This document shows positions 25,448 to 34,417 of a stretch of 64,000 nt of DNA, piece by piece (the first letter of the stretch is position 1; every line of letters begins with the position of its first letter). This stretch comes from Burkholderia sp. BCC0322 (lineage in GTDB: Bacteria > Pseudomonadota > Gammaproteobacteria > Burkholderiales > Burkholderiaceae), in the NCBI RefSeq assembly GCF_902833045.1, contig NZ_CADFDU010000003.1, positions 558,001 through 622,000 of the forward strand, written 5' to 3'. The notes below the pieces were generated by a model. That model did not search any database and was not told where the DNA came from. It saw only the letters and a program-made list of their open reading frames with translations. A program made the translations under genes and the position numbers.

Positions 25448-26473
25448 GTGTGGCACTTTCCCATCGCTATTCCGTCATCGCTCGGCCCGTGGGCCGTGTT
25501 CGCGAGCGTGTTGATCACGCAGCTCGGCGTGCCGGTGCCGGCCGTCCCGATGCTGATTCTCGGCGGGACCATGGCGGCAATGGGGCAGGCGTCCTGGGTC
25601 AGCATGTTCGCAGCGGCGATCGGCGCGACGATGCTGGCCGATTCGATATGGTTCTTCATGGGCCGCACGCGCGGCCGGCGCCTGCTGAACGGCCTCGTGC
25701 GCTTCTCGCTGTCGCTCGACACGACGCTGCGTTTCGCACGTAACGTATTCGAAAGATACGGCGCGCCGCTGCTCGTGCTGTCCAAATTCCTGCCGGGCCT
25801 CGGCCTCGTATCGGCGCCGCTGCTCGGCACGACGGCGATCGGCGTCGGCGTGTTCCTGTTCTGGGATTTGGCCGGCGCGTCGCTGTGGGCCGCGTTCTGG
25901 CTGGTCGGCGGTGCGGCCGTTCACGATCAGATCATCCAGTTCGTGCTGTGGGTGCGTGCGAGCGGCGGCACGATCCTCGATGCGTTCCTCGCGATCTTCA
26001 TCACGTTCCTGCTGTACCGCTGGGTGCGTCGCGTGCAGTTCCGCCGCTATCTCGCGCAGGTGCGCATCTCGCCGCCGCAGCTCGTCGAGATGATGACGTC
26101 GGACGAGCCGCCGCTGATCTTCGACGCGCGGCCGAAAGCGATCCGCGAGCGCGAGCCGTACCGGATCGCCGGCGCGGTGCCGGTCGATCTCGATTCGCCG
26201 GATTTGCTCGACCCGGAAATGCTGAAACGGCCGATCGTCGTCTATTGCGTGTGCCCGAACGAGGCCACCGCGAAACGCCTGATCGCGAAGATGCAGCGCA
26301 AGAAGATGATCCACAACATCCGCGCGCTGAAGGGCGGGCTCGACGCGTGGGAAAAGCACGGCTATCCGGTCGAGCCGCTGCCGGCCGATCTCGATGCCTC
26401 GCGTTATTTCGTGCGGCCGGAACACGGCGCGCTCGAAGGCGAATATACGGTAAGGGCGACGTTGTCCAAATAA
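25448..26473 (+). CDS. DedA-family membrane protein fused to a rhodanese domain
   Basis: 341 residues. The start is taken as the GTG at 25448 because AGGAGC lies 7 nt before it; an ATG at 25427 is possible. The N-terminal 190 residues form a DedA/SNARE-associated domain with re-entrant motifs (TQLGVPVPAVPMLILGG, DSIWFFMGR, RYGAPLLVLSKFLPG) and about five membrane spans. The C-terminal 110 residues are a rhodanese domain (LIFDARPKAIRERE, VVYCVCPNEATAKRL, LKGGLDAWEKHGYPV) with the active-site Cys in VVYCVC. DedA proteins flip phospholipids or support proton homeostasis; the cytosolic rhodanese may sense or transfer sulfur. The fusion is known in proteobacteria. Confidence 0.9.
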   Translation: MWHFPIAIPSSLGPWAVFASVLITQLGVPVPAVPMLILGGTMAAMGQASWVSMFAAAIGATMLADSIWFFMGRTRGRRLLNGLVRFSLSLDTTLRFARNVFERYGAPLLVLSKFLPGLGLVSAPLLGTTAIGVGVFLFWDLAGASLWAAFWLVGGAAVHDQIIQFVLWVRASGGTILDAFLAIFITFLLYRWVRRVQFRRYLAQVRISPPQLVEMMTSDEPPLIFDARPKAIREREPYRIAGAVPVDLDSPDLLDPEMLKRPIVVYCVCPNEATAKRLIAKMQRKKMIHNIRALKGGLDAWEKHGYPVEPLPADLDASRYFVRPEHGALEGEYTVRATLSK

Positions 26474-26890
26474 ATGCGCGCGCGATGTCGCGCGCATTCG
26501 AATTCCGCCTCCGGTTTCACGCACCGCGATTTTTACGAAAATCGGCTGGCGCGAAACGTCTGATCATTCTTATAATCCCGCCTGCCTATTGCGTGCGCCT
26601 GATAGTGCACACTCGACGCGCGTTCGTTCGCGCCGAAAGCGACTGATCCCGTCGCCGTCCAGCCGCGTCGCACCGGCCGCACGGGCGTATTCCGTGAAAG
26701 TCCCGATCCGTTTTCCGGATTGTTCCGGAAAATATCGATAATCCGCGGCGATTCCAATCGGATTGACGCAGCATCCGTGTCGTTTCTTATTCAAGAAGCG
26801 ACGGCGGAGATTATTTCGTTTTCGGCATGAACGGTCGCGCATTGATATCGACAATGACGGCGGCCCGTTCGCGGCTGCCAGGAGACGGAC
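26474..26890. other. Intergenic region with long leader before the ProY-like permease
   Basis: 417 bp, less GC-rich than average. ATGCGCGCG-CGATGT-CGCGCGCAT at 26474-26497 may terminate the DedA-rhodanese transcript, though no U-run follows. The middle (about 26560-26820) holds AT-richer patches such as TTCTTATAATC (a possible -10, 26567-26577) and TTCCGGATTGTTCCGGAAAA repeats at about 26712-26731. No gene seen. Confidence 0.4.
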
Positions 26891-28273
26891 TTGAAACAAC
26901 CAGAAGACCAGTTGCACCGCGGGCTGGAAGAGCGGCACATCAACCTGATGGCGCTCGGCGCGACGATCGGCGTCGGCCTGTTCCTCGGCTCGGCCACCGC
27001 GATTCGCGTCGCCGGCCCGGCCATCCTGCTGACCTACCTGCTGGGCGGCATCGCGATTTTCCTGATCATGCGCGCACTCGGCGAGATGGCGATCGCCAAT
27101 CCCGTGGCCGGCGCGTTCAGCCGCTACGCGCGCGACTACCTCGGGCCGCTGGCCGGCTACCTGACCGGCTGGACCTACTGGTTCGTGTGGATCGTCACCT
27201 GCATGGCGGAAATCACGGCGGTCGGCGTCTACATGCACATGTGGTTCCCCGGCGTGCCGAACTGGATCTGGGCGCTCGCGGCGCTCATGGCGATGGGCTC
27301 GGTGAACTTCATCGCGGTCAAGCTGTACGGTGAATTCGAATTCTGGTTCGCGCTGATCAAGATAGTCACGATCGTGCTGATGATCATCGGCGGCGGGTTG
27401 ATGATCGCGTTCGGCATCGGCAACGGCGGTGTCGCGATCGGCCTGTCGAACCTGTGGGCGCACGGCGGTTTCATGCCGAACGGCATCGACGGCGTGATCG
27501 CCGCGTTGCCGATCGTGATGTTCGCGTATCTCGGAGTCGAGATGCTCGGCCTTACCGCCGGCGAGGCGCGCAACCCGGAGAAGTCGCTGACGAAGGCCGT
27601 GAACTCGGTGTTCTGGCGCGTGCTGATCTTCTACATCGGTGCGTTGTTCGTGATCATGTCGCTGTATCCGTGGGACCAGATCGGCACGCAGGGCAGCCCG
27701 TTCGTGATGACGTTCTCGCGGCTCGGCATCCCGGCGGCTGCCGGCATCATCAACTTCGTCGTGCTGACCGCGGCGCTGTCGTCGTGCAACAGCGGCCTGT
27801 TCAGCACCGCGCGGATGCTCTACAACCTCGCGCAGCAGGGCCACGCGCCGAGCAAGCTCGGCAAGGTCAATCGCAACGGCGTGCCGGTGTACGGCGTGAT
27901 CGTGTCGGTCGCGCTGCTGCTGATCGGCGTGCTGCTCAACTATCTCGCGCCGCAGCACGTGTTCACGTGGCTCACGTCGGTGTCGACGTTCGGTGCGATC
28001 TGGACGTGGTGCGTGATCCTGATCGCACAGATGCGCTTTCGCCGCACGCTGTCGGCTGACAAGATCGCGCGCCTGCCGATCCGCGTGCCGTTCTATCCGC
28101 TCGGTTCGTTCGTCGCGCTCGGCTTTCTCGTGCTGGTCGTCGTGCTGATGGCGTTCACGCCCGACACGCGCGTCGCGCTCGTGATCGGGCCGGTATGGAT
28201 CGTGCTGCTCGGTATCGCGTATGCGCTGTTCTACGCGAACCGTCCGGCGGTATCGGTGCCGACGAAGTCGTAA
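26891..28273 (+). CDS. proY: Amino acid permease, ProY-like (AAT family)
   Basis: 460 residues starting at TTG 26891, chosen because AGGAG lies 7 nt upstream and the N-terminus then aligns with ProY (QLHRGLEERHINLMALGAT). Twelve membrane spans and AAT motifs are present: GVGLFLGSATAIRVAGPA, IMRALGEMAIANPVAGAFS, GWTYWFVWIVT and VEMLGLTAGEARNPEKS. The overall pattern follows enterobacterial ProY closely, so proline or histidine uptake by proton symport is likely. It is similar in layout to the aromatic permease at 2216 but clearly a different subgroup (LSSCNSGLFSTARMLY instead of LSVYNSGVYSNSRMLF). Single gene. Confidence 0.88.
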   Translation: MKQPEDQLHRGLEERHINLMALGATIGVGLFLGSATAIRVAGPAILLTYLLGGIAIFLIMRALGEMAIANPVAGAFSRYARDYLGPLAGYLTGWTYWFVWIVTCMAEITAVGVYMHMWFPGVPNWIWALAALMAMGSVNFIAVKLYGEFEFWFALIKIVTIVLMIIGGGLMIAFGIGNGGVAIGLSNLWAHGGFMPNGIDGVIAALPIVMFAYLGVEMLGLTAGEARNPEKSLTKAVNSVFWRVLIFYIGALFVIMSLYPWDQIGTQGSPFVMTFSRLGIPAAAGIINFVVLTAALSSCNSGLFSTARMLYNLAQQGHAPSKLGKVNRNGVPVYGVIVSVALLLIGVLLNYLAPQHVFTWLTSVSTFGAIWTWCVILIAQMRFRRTLSADKIARLPIRVPFYPLGSFVALGFLVLVVVLMAFTPDTRVALVIGPVWIVLLGIAYALFYANRPAVSVPTKS

Positions 28274-28301
28274 GCAGCACGGGCAGGGGCCCGAGCGCCC
28301 C

Positions 28302-28342
28302 TTGATCGCGATCATGCACGTGCGGGCCGGACGGCCTATGCT
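28302..28342 (+). promoter_or_regulatory. FNR-type box and -10 before the tandem Usp gene
   Basis: TTGATCGCGATCAT at 28302-28315 fits the FNR consensus with one mismatch. A TATGCT hexamer starts at 28337, 28.5 nt from the box centre, identical in sequence and spacing to the promoter at 5508. The presumed start is about 145 nt before the Usp ATG. Confidence 0.75.
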
Positions 28343-28491
28343 GAACGAATCGATTGTCCGCGCTTCGCGTGGCAACCCGCCGATCCCCGTGACCGCCGCG
28401 ATCGCGGCGGCTGTGCGGCCGCCGTGCGCCGCTTCCGCGCGAAGCTCCCGTCGTCGTTCCGCGACGACGCGCACGCACGGAGGTCTTCGCC

Positions 28492-29427
28492 ATGCAGCCT
28501 GCCCAGCCCATCCCGACGCTTGCGCGAATCGCGCTGGCCGTCGATCCGACGCCCGAATCGCTGTCCGCCGCGCGTTATGCGCGCACGCTGCTGCGTCCCG
28601 GGATGCGATTGCGCATCGTCTGCGCGATCGACAACCCGCGCCTCGTGCTGCCCGACATCCCGCGCATCGACGCACTGCTGACGTCCGCGCGCGAGGACCT
28701 GATGCGCGAGGCGCAAGCCATCAACGAACGGATCGCGGCGTTGTTCGCCGATAGCGGCATCGAGGTCGAGCAGGTCATCGTCGATACGTCGGTGACGGGC
28801 GGCTCGGTGGCCGATGCACTGGTGAGCGACACGTCGGCATGGGGCGCGGACGTGCTGGTGGTCGGCGCGAATCCGCATCACGGGCTGCTGCGGCTCGTCG
28901 AAGGCGCGATGTCGGACACGCTGACGTCGCGCGCGCGCTGCGCGCTGCTGATCGTGCCGGCCGCGTATGCGCGGCCGTCGGACGGCGGCCTGCAGCGGCT
29001 GATGTTCGCGGTCGACGGCAGCGAGCCGTCGCTGCACGCGGTGCGCGTCGGGCTCGGCTTCGCGACGCCGACGACGTTGCTGTACGCGGCCTATGTGATC
29101 GATCGTGCGGTTCGTCTGACGGATATCGTGCCGGTGCGCGCGCTGGAGGATGCCTATCGCGCGGAGGGCGAGGACGCGCTCGCGAAGGTCGGCCCGCTGT
29201 TCCATGCGACCGGGAACCCGACCAAGCGCGGCGTCGTCGAGACCCGCCCGACCAGCGACGACGTGGCCCATGCGCTGATGCGCGACGCCGTGCACTGGCG
29301 TGCGGAATTGCTGGTGGTCGGCACGCACGGCCGGCGCGGTATCGCCGCCTGGCTGATCGGCAGCGTCGCGCGCCGCGTTGCGCATCTCGCACAGGTGCCC
29401 GTGCTGCTCGTGCGCGGTGCCGAATAA
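28492..29427 (+). CDS. Tandem universal stress protein (two UspA domains)
   Basis: 311 residues with two UspA domains (about 10-160 and 166-310). Domain 1 starts ARIALAVDPTPESLSAARYA and ends with VVGANPHHGLLRLVEGAMSD, where the ATP loop is altered; domain 2 starts LMFAVDGSEPSLHAV and has the typical VVGTHGRRGIAAWLIGSVA ATP loop. So only the second domain is expected to bind ATP well. GGAGGT precedes the ATG. The FNR-type promoter upstream links it to low-oxygen stress, and a hypothetical RNA or long 3' leader follows. Confidence 0.92.
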   Translation: MQPAQPIPTLARIALAVDPTPESLSAARYARTLLRPGMRLRIVCAIDNPRLVLPDIPRIDALLTSAREDLMREAQAINERIAALFADSGIEVEQVIVDTSVTGGSVADALVSDTSAWGADVLVVGANPHHGLLRLVEGAMSDTLTSRARCALLIVPAAYARPSDGGLQRLMFAVDGSEPSLHAVRVGLGFATPTTLLYAAYVIDRAVRLTDIVPVRALEDAYRAEGEDALAKVGPLFHATGNPTKRGVVETRPTSDDVAHALMRDAVHWRAELLVVGTHGRRGIAAWLIGSVARRVAHLAQVPVLLVRGAE

Positions 29428-29460
29428 ATCGTGCGATGTCGAGAGCGAAGCGGGGTTGGG

Positions 29461-29474
29461 TTGACCTGCATCAG
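29461..29474. promoter_or_regulatory. Weak FNR-like box downstream of the tandem Usp gene
   Basis: TTGACCTGCATCAG differs from TTGAY-N4-ATCAA at the last base only. No good -10 lies at the standard distance (AGACAT at 29496), and no gene follows for 500 bp on the plus strand, so it either drives a non-coding RNA or is chance. Confidence 0.35.
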
Positions 29475-29975
29475 AAACGGTGCGCGTAGCGCGTGAGACA
29501 TTGACTGACGGAACATCCGGCAACGCGGGCGGTCTGTCGTGCATTGCGCAGCCACGTCGCAGCGTGCATCAAAGGCTGCGATCGACGGTGCATTCACAGC
29601 CGTGACATCCATTTCCAGAGCCGCAACGTGCAATGCACGGCGCGTCATCTGATCAAGCACTCTCTGGCACGAGGGTAGGCAGCCGATGGTTGCCTTGGAG
29701 GGCGGGCGGGGTGCAAGCCACCCCGCCCGCTTTCCTCGTTCGTGTTGTAGTTGGCCCCGTCTGGTTTGCTTTCCTCGCAGGAATCGTTGTCGTTGCGGCC
29801 GTGTGGAACGGCGCGTCATGTTGCGTGATGGCGCGCGGCGGCGCCAATGCGAATCGTCGATGGTTACGACATCCGCGCCGCTGCCGTGCAGTCACGGCAT
29901 GTGGCAGGCGCTTCCGGCGTTGCGTGGTGCACTTGCCGTTGCACGACCCCGTGCCATGCAACGGCTGCCGAACGC
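29475..29975. other. Gene-free region that may encode a small RNA
   Basis: About 500 bp with no credible protein gene on either strand. On the plus strand it runs from the FNR-like box at 29461 to the strong terminator at 29702-29733, which would allow an RNA of roughly 200-230 nt. Between them are repeated GTGCATT/AATGCAC words (about 29557, 29588, 29627) that can pair. 29734-29975 is the 3' flank of the minus-strand gene that follows, with nothing recognisable. Confidence 0.35.
29702..29733 (+). terminator. Strong plus-strand terminator
   Basis: GCGGGCGGGGTG-CAAGC-CACCCCGCCCGC, a perfect 12-bp stem, followed by TTT. The T-run is only on the plus strand, so it ends a transcript from the left: the Usp mRNA (275 nt past its stop) or an independent RNA. 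Confidence 0.8.
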
Positions 29976-30410
29976 TCAGGTCGCGCGAAGCATCCAGCGC
30001 AGGTCGTGTCGTCGGCCTGCGCCGCGGCGCACCCGCGAGCGCTGGTGCGCGACATGCAGCGGCGCGCACGCGCTGCACGTGCGGTTGCGCAGGCGGTTCG
30101 CATGCGGCCAGCCGGGGCGCGCCTTGCGGCGTGGCTCCGCAATGGCCGGCGCGTCGGGTGCGGCCCGCGCGCAGAGTGCCGCGGCGAACCGTTGCAACGC
30201 GAGAACCGAGCCCGCGACGCTCTGGTACTTTTCGCGGCCGATCTGCCCGTCGAGCGTGACGAGCAACCCGGCTTCGCGAGCGAGCGCAAGCAAGGTGTCG
30301 ATATTGTCGGACGGACGATTGCCGGCCGGCACGGCCTTGGCGGGCAGGGCGCGCGCGTTGCCCGACGCGCGCCGCTGGCCGTCCCGGCCCGGTAAGTTGC
30401 GATGTCCCAT
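29976..30410 (-). CDS. Hypothetical protein with a short conserved helical segment
   Basis: 144 residues if started at the ATG at 30410, which has a CAGGAG site 7 nt upstream; the frame continues to an ATG at 30488 with a poorer site. Residues about 33-76 (DNIDTLLALAREAGLLVTLD, GQIGREKYQSVAGSVLALQR) look like true protein: two amphipathic helices. The C-terminal part is Arg/Ala-rich and could be read-through of non-coding sequence, so the gene may be degraded at its 3' end. No family recognised, no signal peptide or membrane span. Confidence 0.5.
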   Translation of the reverse strand: MGHRNLPGRDGQRRASGNARALPAKAVPAGNRPSDNIDTLLALAREAGLLVTLDGQIGREKYQSVAGSVLALQRFAAALCARAAPDAPAIAEPRRKARPGWPHANRLRNRTCSACAPLHVAHQRSRVRRGAGRRHDLRWMLRAT

Positions 30411-30965
30411 GACTGGTCTCCTGCGCCAGGCCCCGCGTACCGGCTCGACGGCCGGCTGAGCGATGACCCGTATGAACGTTTTGTCCATGCCACCAGTATC
30501 GTGTGGCGCCCGTGCGCTGCCAAGCAGCGCGCGCTGAAGTCGCTGTCAGGTAATGCGCGGCGCCTATCGGAATCCGCTGACACGCGGGGCGGCCGATCGG
30601 CCGTCCCGGCGGCGATCCGTCGCGTTCATTCCGACGAATGGGCCACGCGCGGCAGACGTCGCTTGACGCATGATTTCGGCCGGTCTAAGTTCGCCAATGC
30701 ATCGGCGTCGAGCGGCGTTCCATCGTTGGCCAGTCGACCGGTGCCGCGCCCCGGGGTGGCGTGGCAGGGCTTCCAGTCTCGTTCGCGGGCAGTTTGCGCC
30801 GCGGATAGTGCGCGGCCGGTTCGGGCACGGACCGGCGCGACGGCACGCAACGTGTCGTTGATCGCGCGCAAACACGTGCCGGCGCATCGCACGCCGCGCT
30901 GCCGTTCAGTCTATAAGCTTCCGGTACCTTCTTCTTTTCGTTCCTCGACCGTCAGGAGTCCGTCG
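30411..30965. other. Intergenic region before the DUF3562 gene
   Basis: 555 bp. Long open frames exist but none looks like a protein or has a ribosome binding site. Just before the DUF3562 gene a TATAAG (-10-like, 30915-30920) precedes an AT-richer stretch and a CAGGAG site. No FNR box here. Confidence 0.4.
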
Positions 30966-31220
30966 ATGTCCAAGGACAATTTGCTCGATTCACTCAAGGA
31001 AGCCGCCAAACAGCGCGCGATCGGTTCGGATGAATTGCGTGCGATGCTCGACGACGAAGTGCGCGTATTGTCGTCCGGCGCACGGGTGCACGACTACATT
31101 CACGTGTTCGCGATCCGGCATCTGCGCGACCGGATGCGCCAGCAGGACGATCTCGACAACGACACGCGGGCCGATGCGCCGCCCGCGGGAGCCGATCCGC
31201 GTCCGAGCCATCGGCTGTGA
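30966..31220 (+). CDS. DUF3562 family protein
   Basis: 84 residues from the ATG at 30966 after CAGGAG. The helical core LDSLKEAAKQRAIGSDELRA then VHDYIHVFAIRHLRDRM matches DUF3562, small Burkholderiales proteins of unknown function frequently found with Usp and stress genes. Acidic tail. A terminator lies 200 nt downstream (31420). Confidence 0.8.
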   Translation: MSKDNLLDSLKEAAKQRAIGSDELRAMLDDEVRVLSSGARVHDYIHVFAIRHLRDRMRQQDDLDNDTRADAPPAGADPRPSHRL

Positions 31221-31549
31221 CGGACGAGCGCCGCGGCTGACGCCGCGGACGTGACACGATCCGTCGCAAGGCCAGGGCCGGATCCCGGTCGACATTCCTG
31301 CATCCGTCGACAGCGAACCGGCCTGTTCAACCTTCCTGTCCCGTCGTTGCGCTGTCGTCGCGCCAGGTGGCGGTGCGCGCGCGATGCGCCGGCCGGCTCA
31401 TTCATCCCGACAATCTCCTGACAGCCGGCGCTGTCTTTTGTCATATATTTCACTGAATTGTCACGGCGGCCTCAAGTAAGTGGCGCGATTGCCGTTTACC
31501 CGGTGAATTCGTCCACCGGGCGTTCGCGCTCCCTTACCGAGTCGTTGCC
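31221..31549. other. Intergenic region with terminator, before the chemoreceptor gene
   Basis: 329 bp. A GACAGC-CGGC-GCTGTC stem followed by TTTTG at 31420-31439 is a probable terminator for the DUF3562 transcript. An AT-rich patch (CATATATTTCACTG, about 31442-31456) follows and may carry the chemoreceptor promoter. No gene. Confidence 0.5.
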
Positions 31550-33349
31550 ATGTTCTCCTCCATCCGGGCCCGCATCCTCGCCGCGTGCGTCGCCATCGTC
31601 GTATTCGCACTCGTCGCGACCACGCTCATCAACTACTTCATCGCGCGCTCGTACAACGACGACGCGATCGACCGCAACCTGACCTCCGTCGCCAGCGGCC
31701 ATGTGGTCGGGATCGCCGACTGGGTCGCCACCCGGAGCCGGATGATCGCGTCGCTGCAGGATGCCGCGCTGACGCCCGATCCGCTGCCGGTATTCAAGCA
31801 GATGGCCACGGCCGGCGGTTTCACGAACGTCTACGCGGGCTACGCCGACAAGGCGTTCCACTTCTCCGACCCGACCGGCATTCCGCCCGACTACGATCCG
31901 ACCGGCCGCCCGTGGTACAAGCAGGCCGCGCAAGCCGGCAAGCCGGTCGTCACGCCGCCGTACGTCGACGCCGGTACGGGCAACCTCGTCGTCACGTTCG
32001 CGGTGCCGATCCTGCGCGACGGCGCGCTGAAGGGCGTCGTCGCAGCGGACGTCTCGATGGACACCGTGATCGCGAACGTGAAGTCGATCCACCCGACGCC
32101 CGCGAGCTTCGGGATGTTGATCGACAGCAACGGCCACGTGGTTGCACACCCGGACGCGAAGCTCACGCTGAAGCCGGTGGCCGACGTGTCGCCCGAACTC
32201 GGCGCGATGAACGGCGCGACGATCGCGGCCGCGACCGCCCCCGTCGAGGTGACGGTCGGCGGCGACGCGAAGCTGGTACGCGCGCGCCCCGTGCCGGGCA
32301 CCGACTGGTACGCGCTGGTGCTGCTCGACAAGAACGAAGCGACGGCCGGGATGCGCTCGCTGCTGACCGCTTCGCTGGTCACGCTGCTCGTGATCGTCGG
32401 TGTGGCTTCGCTGATCATCGGCGCGATCACCGCGACCGCGTTCCGCCGTCTGTCGCAAGTGCGCCAGGCGATGGCCGCGATCGGCTCGGGTGCGGGCGAC
32501 CTGACGCAGCGCCTGCCGGCCGAGGGCCGTGACGAAGTGGCCGACATCGCCCGCTCGTTCAACAGCTTCGTCGACAAGCTGAACGACGTGATGCGCGAGA
32601 TCCGCGATGCGAGCGAATCGGTGCGCACGGCCGCGAACGAGATCGCGGCGGGCAACCAGGACCTGTCGTCGCGCACCGAATCGGCGGCGGCAAGCCTCGA
32701 GGAAACGGCCGCATCGATGGAAGAGATCACCGCGACCGTCGGCCAGTCGGCGGCGGCCGCCGGCCAGGCCGACGAACGCGCGGCGGCCGCGTCGCGGATC
32801 GCGTCGCACGGCGGCGTGGTCGTGTCGGACGTCGTCGCGACGATGGAGAAGATCGAGGAAGCATCGGGCCGGATCGGCGACATCATCGGCGTGATCGACG
32901 GGATCGCGTTCCAGACCAACATCCTTGCGCTGAACGCGGCCGTCGAAGCGGCGCGGGCGGGCGAGCAGGGGCGCGGCTTCGCGGTCGTCGCGCAGGAAGT
33001 GCGCAGCCTCGCGCAACGCAGCGCGCAGGCCGCGCGCGAAGTGAAGGTGCTGGTCGAATCGACGGTCGCGAGCGTGTCGGCCGGGTCCGGCCAGGTGCGT
33101 CAGGCCGGCGACACGATGCGCGAGATCGTGTCCAACGTGTCGAACGTGACGACGATCATCTCCGAGATCACGCACGCGGCGAACGAGCAGACGCGCGGCA
33201 TCCAGGAAGTGAATCGCGCGGTCACGCAACTCGACGAAATGGTGCAGCAGAACGCGGCGCTCGTCGAACAGTCGACCGCCGCCGCGACCGCGCTGCAATC
33301 GCAGGCGAACGCGCTGGCGACCACGGTCGGGCGGTTCAAGGTCGCTTGA
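31550..33349 (+). CDS. Methyl-accepting chemotaxis protein with dCache_1 sensor
   Basis: 599 residues. TM1 (about 9-31), a periplasmic dCache_1 sensor (about 35-275), TM2 (about 283-305), HAMP (about 306-360) and a cytoplasmic signalling domain with the conserved hairpin tip [20 protein letters not shown] followed by [16 protein letters not shown]. The sensor has the [12 protein letters not shown] and later Tyr-Asp residues ([13 protein letters not shown]) of the amino-acid-binding dCache_1 class, so it is probably a chemoreceptor for amino acids. There is no C-terminal CheR-binding pentapeptide. Single gene; chemotaxis genes are not nearby. Confidence 0.93.
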   Translation: MFSSIRARILAACVAIVVFALVATTLINYFIARSYNDDAIDRNLTSVASGHVVGIADWVATRSRMIASLQDAALTPDPLPVFKQMATAGGFTNVYAGYADKAFHFSDPTGIPPDYDPTGRPWYKQAAQAGKPVVTPPYVDAGTGNLVVTFAVPILRDGALKGVVAADVSMDTVIANVKSIHPTPASFGMLIDSNGHVVAHPDAKLTLKPVADVSPELGAMNGATIAAATAPVEVTVGGDAKLVRARPVPGTDWYALVLLDKNEATAGMRSLLTASLVTLLVIVGVASLIIGAITATAFRRLSQVRQAMAAIGSGAGDLTQRLPAEGRDEVADIARSFNSFVDKLNDVMREIRDASESVRTAANEIAAGNQDLSSRTESAAASLEETAASMEEITATVGQSAAAAGQADERAAAASRIASHGGVVVSDVVATMEKIEEASGRIGDIIGVIDGIAFQTNILALNAAVEAARAGEQGRGFAVVAQEVRSLAQRSAQAAREVKVLVESTVASVSAGSGQVRQAGDTMREIVSNVSNVTTIISEITHAANEQTRGIQEVNRAVTQLDEMVQQNAALVEQSTAAATALQSQANALATTVGRFKVA

Positions 33350-33379
33350 CGCGGCTTGTCGAAAAGACGGCCGCGCCGC

Positions 33380-34417
33380 TCAGGAGCGGCCGTTGTCGCG
33401 CATCAGCGCGAGCCGGTTGTAGAGCGTTTTCAGGCTGATCCCGAGCGCTTTCGCGGCGCGCGGCTTGTTGCCGTCGAAGTGGTGCAGCGTCGCGGCGATG
33501 AAGCGCTGCTGCGCATGGTGCAACGTCGCGCCGAGCGGCAGCGCCATCGTGTTCTCCGACAGGCGTTCGGGCGGCATCACCGGCTTCGGCAGCGTGACGT
33601 CGATGCCTTCGTCCGCCAGGATGTACGCACGCTCGATCGTGTTGTGCAGCTCGCGGACGTTGCCGGGCCACGAGTACGCGCGCAGCGCCGCGATCGCCGC
33701 CCCGGTCAGCCGCTTGTGCGCATGGTGCCGTGCGTTGAGGGCTTCGACGAACTCCAGGGCGATCGTCTCGATGTCGCTGTCGCGCTGGCGCAGCGGCGGG
33801 ACGTACAGCGCAAACGCGGCGAGGCGGTAGAACAGATCCTCGCGCAACCGGCCGTCGCGCACGGCTTCGGCCGGGTTGTGGCGCGTGGCCGACACGATCC
33901 GCACGTCGAGCGGAATCGGCTCGGTGCCGCCCACCCGCACGATCACATTCGATTCGATCGCCCGCAGCAGCTTCACCTGCAGCGGCGCGGGCATTTCCGC
34001 GATCTCGTCGAGCAGCAGCGTGCCGCCGCGCGCGGCTTCGAAGAAGCCTTCCCGTTGCGCGATCGCGCCGGTGAAGCTGCCTTTCTCGTGCCCGAACAAT
34101 TGCGATTCCGCGATATCGGGCGGAATCGCGCCGCAGTTCACGGGGACGAAAGGGCCGTCCCGCCGGGCGCTGAGATCGTGCAGCCGGCGCGCGACGATAT
34201 CCTTCCCGACCCCGCTTTCACCGGCAATCATCACGGTGGCGCGGGTCGGTGCAATTTTCTCGATGCGACCGAGCAGCGTGCGCATCGCAGAGGACCGGCC
34301 GGACAACCGACGGCCGTCGGCCCGCTGCTTCATACGATTTGCGATGTCTCCCATTGGCGTTTCGCGGGCCGTTTTGAAAATCGGCATCACGCGTTCCGTT
34401 GATTGCAATATTTTCAT
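33380..34417 (-). CDS. Sigma-54-dependent transcriptional activator without sensor domain
   Basis: 345 residues: a short N-terminus of about 40 residues, an AAA+ domain (about 42-270) with Walker A GESGVGKD (67-74), the sigma-54 contact loop GSFTGA (113-118; most relatives have GAFTGA), Walker B GGTLLLDEIAEM and the arginine finger region, then a Fis-type HTH (about 300-340, NKPRAAKALGISLKTLYNRL). Lacking a receiver or GAF domain, it is either constitutively active or controlled by a partner protein. The start is uncertain since no ribosome binding site precedes the ATG at 34417. It faces away from the hybrid kinase gene. Confidence 0.9.
   Translation of the reverse strand: MKILQSTERVMPIFKTARETPMGDIANRMKQRADGRRLSGRSSAMRTLLGRIEKIAPTRATVMIAGESGVGKDIVARRLHDLSARRDGPFVPVNCGAIPPDIAESQLFGHEKGSFTGAIAQREGFFEAARGGTLLLDEIAEMPAPLQVKLLRAIESNVIVRVGGTEPIPLDVRIVSATRHNPAEAVRDGRLREDLFYRLAAFALYVPPLRQRDSDIETIALEFVEALNARHHAHKRLTGAAIAALRAYSWPGNVRELHNTIERAYILADEGIDVTLPKPVMPPERLSENTMALPLGATLHHAQQRFIAATLHHFDGNKPRAAKALGISLKTLYNRLALMRDNGRS

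Noticed and set aside
29653-30078. Minus-strand frame of 141 codons between the tandem Usp gene and the hypothetical gene
   Set aside because: No ribosome site, Arg/Thr/Ala-rich and overlapping the terminator hairpin; it looks like chance.
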